A DNA stretch of 7,730 nucleotides from Pseudomonadota bacterium (GTDB lineage: Bacteria > Myxococcota_A > Polyangia > Polyangiales > Sandaracinaceae), in NCBI GenBank assembly GCA_023427125.1, contig JAEZBP010000818.1, positions 1 to 7,730 of the forward strand. Direction: 5' to 3'. The position numbers and the translations under genes are program-made. Every line of letters starts with the position of its first letter. Within the stretch, counting starts at the first letter, position 1. Shown piece by piece: positions 5,321 to 7,730 of this stretch. The notes beneath the pieces are model-generated. The model saw only the letters and a program-made list of their open reading frames with translations. It was not told the DNA's origin and made no database searches.

Positions 5321-7730
5321 TCAGACCGAGAGCACGCCCGGCCAGTGGCGCATCCACGCGCGGCGGGCGGCGAGCCTGCGGCGCGCTGGATCGTCGCGCT
5401 CGAGGCGGACGGAGCCCGCGATGTGCGCCTCGATCGCGGCCTCGAGCTGCGCGGTGACCGCGGGGTCCTCGACCACCACCATCAGCTCGCTCTCCCAGTA
5501 CGCCGAGGTGATGTCGAGGTTGGCGCTGCCCACCGCGCAGCGCCGCCCGTCCACGCTCATCACCTTCGCGTGCACGTGCGGGTGCACGACGCCGAGCTCC
5601 GGCGCCCAGCCGGGCACGTCGCGCAGGGCGAGCGCGTAGGCCTCGCCGCCGGCCTCGATGAGCGCGTCGGCGCGCGAGTGCACGAGCTCGGTCGCCGCCA
5701 TGCGCGCCGCCGCCCACGGGCCCTTGAAGAGCTCGCCGTTCCCATAGGTCGGGGTGACGTGCCCGATCAGCCAGCGCACTCGGATCCCTCGCTTCACGGC
5801 GCGGAGCAGCGCGTGCTGGAGCTCGAGCATCATGGGGAAGCCGTTGACCGCGACGACGGAGGAGCGCGCGCTCTCGATCAGCTCGAGGTAGGTCTCGAGG
5901 GCGCGCGCGTCGCGCAGCCCCCGGTGGATCACGACGCGCGCCGCGCTCGGCCCGAGCAGAGGGGGCGGCTCGCCGAGCTCGAAGGGCGCGCCGCCCGCGG
6001 TGATCCACGCCTCGCGGAACGACCGCGCCAGCGCGGCGACCGCGGGCCCCTCGATCCGGGCGCCGGCGTCGAGCCAGGGCACCTCGCGCCACGGCGTCTC
6101 GGCGGTGAGCCGGACCTCCTCGAAGCCCGTGTAGTACTCGTGAGCGAGGTTGCGCCCGCCGACGAGCGCGACGCGGCCGTCGGCCACCACCAGCTTGCGA
6201 TGATCGCGCTGCTTGAGATCGGCCAGCGAGGGTAGCTCGGTGATCGGCCGCCCGAGCACGAGCTCGACGCCGCGGTGAGCGGCGAGCCGCTCGAGGAGCG
6301 GGCTCCGAATGCCGAACGAGCCATGCATCCCGTGCAGCGAGTCCACCAGCACGCGCACCTTCACGCCGCGCGCGCCGGCCTCTGCGAGCGCGGCCTCGAC
6401 CTGCCTCCCGACCTCGTCGTCGGCGGCCATGTAGACCTGGAAGCACAGCGACTCGGCGGCACCCTCGATCGCCGCGAGGAGCCAGCGGCGCGCGGCCGCG
6501 TTGTCGAGCTCGACCTCGATCCGGTTGCCCTCGATCGGCTCGGAGGGAGCGAGGTCCGCTGGCGCCGGCGCGATCTCGGTCGGGCCGCTGACGAGCTCGA
6601 TCGCGCGGATGGCCTCGAAGCCGCGCACCGAAGGCTGGATGTCGCCGCGATGGACGATCGCCGTGACCGGGAAGCCGGCGCGGCGCAGGGCCGAGGCGAC
6701 GCGCGCGAGCCGCACCGGATCGATCGCCTCGGACACGTCGAGCGCGTCGCCCTCGTCGAGGATCGCGCGGGCGTCGACCACGTGCGCCGGCAGGCCGGAC
6801 GCTCGGAGGCGCTCGCGGATCGATCGGCAGCTGCGCGTCGGGCGCAGGCGCACCGCCAGCGCGCCCGTGGGGAGGGCGGCCAGCGGCGCGAGCGCGTCCT
6901 GCGCCAGCTCGGCGTCGAAGAGGACGAGCGGTCCGGCCGGCCTCAGCACCGCGACGTGCTCCTCGATCGCGGCGACCGGATCGGAGGGCGGGCCGTCCGA
7001 GAGCCGGAGCACGCCGAGCGCGCTGGCCTCGAGCCCGAGCGGCACCTCCGCCTCGCCGCGCGGCGTCGTGAGCGTCGTGGCGATCAGCTGGCCCTTCGAG
7101 ACGAACGCGATCGTCTCCGTGGCCGCCGGCGGCAGATCGCCGACCCCGCCCGCGTAGTCGACGCGCACCCGCAGCGGTCCGCCGTCGTCGATGACGTCGG
7201 GTACGTCGATCGGGCGCTGCATGAGCGAGCGCTGCGGCGGCGGCGGCAGCAAGAGCACCGGCGCCGGCCATGGAATGCCGAAGAGCAGCGGCAGCGGCAG
7301 CCGCGCGAGCACCACGAGATCGATCGCGCGCTCGGGCGCCCACACGTCGAGCAGCGTGCGCAGCGAGACGCCGGGAGGGACCTCGACCTTCGCCTCCACG
7401 CCGATCAGCTCGCGGATCGCCGCCACCTCCTCGGGCAGCGGCCCCTCGGACGACACCAGCGTCACGTGCAGCGAGGGGTCCGCGTGCTCGTGGAGGAACG
7501 CGCGGATCGACGCGCGCGCGCGAGGCCCGAGCGCGATGGTGAGGAGCTCACGGATCGGCCCTCCGTGCTCGCGATCGGCCAGGAGGACGGCGAGCGCCTG
7601 TCGCTTGCGCACGTCGTTGAGCGCCGCGGCGATCCTTCGCGAGCGCGAGCCGGCGACCAGGAGATCGACCTGCGCCGCGGCGGCGAGCTCCGAGAGCGCG
7701 GCGGAGCTCAGCTCCGGGGCGAGCTCGATC
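5321..7730 (-). CDS. Phospholipase D superfamily (cardiolipin synthase-like) enzyme with USP-like N-terminal region (5' end beyond window)
   Basis: The frame stays open to the right edge, so the true start lies outside; 803 codons including the stop are visible, numbered here from the edge. The C-terminal half (about 402-800) is a two-domain PLD unit. The first HKD motif is HRKLVVAD (6179-6202, residues 510-517) followed by GGRN; the second is HAKVMSVD (5549-5572, residues 720-727) followed by GSANLD. Both have His, Lys and Asp intact, so it should be active as a phosphatidyl transferase or phosphodiesterase. WLDAGARIEGPAV and FREAW between them also fit cardiolipin synthases. The first 170 or so residues look like degenerate universal-stress-type alpha/beta folds (VDLLVAGS, then IDLVVLAR with a C-terminal PAPVLLLPP strand). 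Residues about 185-400 are a beta-rich and then alpha/beta region I do not recognise. No clear transmembrane pair is visible, unlike classical ClsA. GTG 7612 could serve as a start, but coding-like sequence continues for 39 codons before it, so I treat it as internal. Confidence 0.88.
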   Translation of the reverse strand, partial: IELAPELSSAALSELAAAAQVDLLVAGSRSRRIAAALNDVRKRQALAVLLADREHGGPIRELLTIALGPRARASIRAFLHEHADPSLHVTLVSSEGPLPEEVAAIRELIGVEAKVEVPPGVSLRTLLDVWAPERAIDLVVLARLPLPLLFGIPWPAPVLLLPPPPQRSLMQRPIDVPDVIDDGGPLRVRVDYAGGVGDLPPAATETIAFVSKGQLIATTLTTPRGEAEVPLGLEASALGVLRLSDGPPSDPVAAIEEHVAVLRPAGPLVLFDAELAQDALAPLAALPTGALAVRLRPTRSCRSIRERLRASGLPAHVVDARAILDEGDALDVSEAIDPVRLARVASALRRAGFPVTAIVHRGDIQPSVRGFEAIRAIELVSGPTEIAPAPADLAPSEPIEGNRIEVELDNAAARRWLLAAIEGAAESLCFQVYMAADDEVGRQVEAALAEAGARGVKVRVLVDSLHGMHGSFGIRSPLLERLAAHRGVELVLGRPITELPSLADLKQRDHRKLVVADGRVALVGGRNLAHEYYTGFEEVRLTAETPWREVPWLDAGARIEGPAVAALARSFREAWITAGGAPFELGEPPPLLGPSAARVVIHRGLRDARALETYLELIESARSSVVAVNGFPMMLELQHALLRAVKRGIRVRWLIGHVTPTYGNGELFKGPWAAARMAATELVHSRADALIEAGGEAYALALRDVPGWAPELGVVHPHVHAKVMSVDGRRCAVGSANLDITSAYWESELMVVVEDPAVTAQLEAAIEAHIAGSVRLERDDPARRRLAARRAWMRHWPGVLSV

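Noticed and set aside
5298..7343. A 681-codon frame overlapping the PLD gene on the same strand
   Set aside because: It is a frame-shifted Arg/Ala-rich reading; both HKD motifs are in the other frame.
7610..7612. GTG as the true start of the PLD-type gene
   Set aside because: The frame continues upstream for 39 codons to the window edge with protein-like sequence (VDLLVAGSRSRR), so the start is probably outside.

Overview
The window is very GC-rich (around 70%) and almost completely coding. It holds secreted lipoproteins with Cys-rich, FG-GAP/VCBS and MopE-type DCDD...DCDG repeats, plus a soluble Hanks-type Ser/Thr kinase. This mix is typical of Myxococcota, most likely the Polyangia side (Sandaracinus-like). 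That assignment rests on protein style and base composition only. No rRNA, tRNA, mobile element, CRISPR array or origin was seen.

Layout. Three genes run leftward and may form an operon: a Ser/Thr kinase (3774 to 2800), a SixA-like histidine phosphatase (2792 to 2295, 7 bases after the kinase) and a large lipoprotein (start 2242, 52 bases after the phosphatase) that runs off the left edge. The lipoprotein has three Cys-rich units, an eight-motif FG-GAP/VCBS propeller and a CARDB-like domain. A 135-base divergent spacer (3775-3909) separates the kinase from a rightward lipoprotein gene (3910-5286), which has two DUF4215-like units and a 66-residue-period MopE-like array. This gene converges, across 34 bases, on a long leftward gene (5321-7730) that enters from the right edge. 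It encodes a phospholipase D superfamily enzyme with two intact HKD motifs behind about 400 residues of USP-like and unassigned sequence.

How the genes may work together. The kinase and phosphatase are close enough to be co-transcribed and could form a cytosolic phospho-signalling pair. The two lipoproteins flanking them look like envelope or surface proteins stabilised by disulfides and calcium. A link between signalling and surface proteins is inference from position only. The PLD-like enzyme probably acts on phospholipid head groups and looks like a separate unit.

Nothing here is a clearly new defence or mobile system. The points most worth a second look are the USP/PLD fusion, the Asn-to-His change in the kinase catalytic loop, the kinase-SixA pairing, and the regular Cys and MopE arrays of the lipoproteins.
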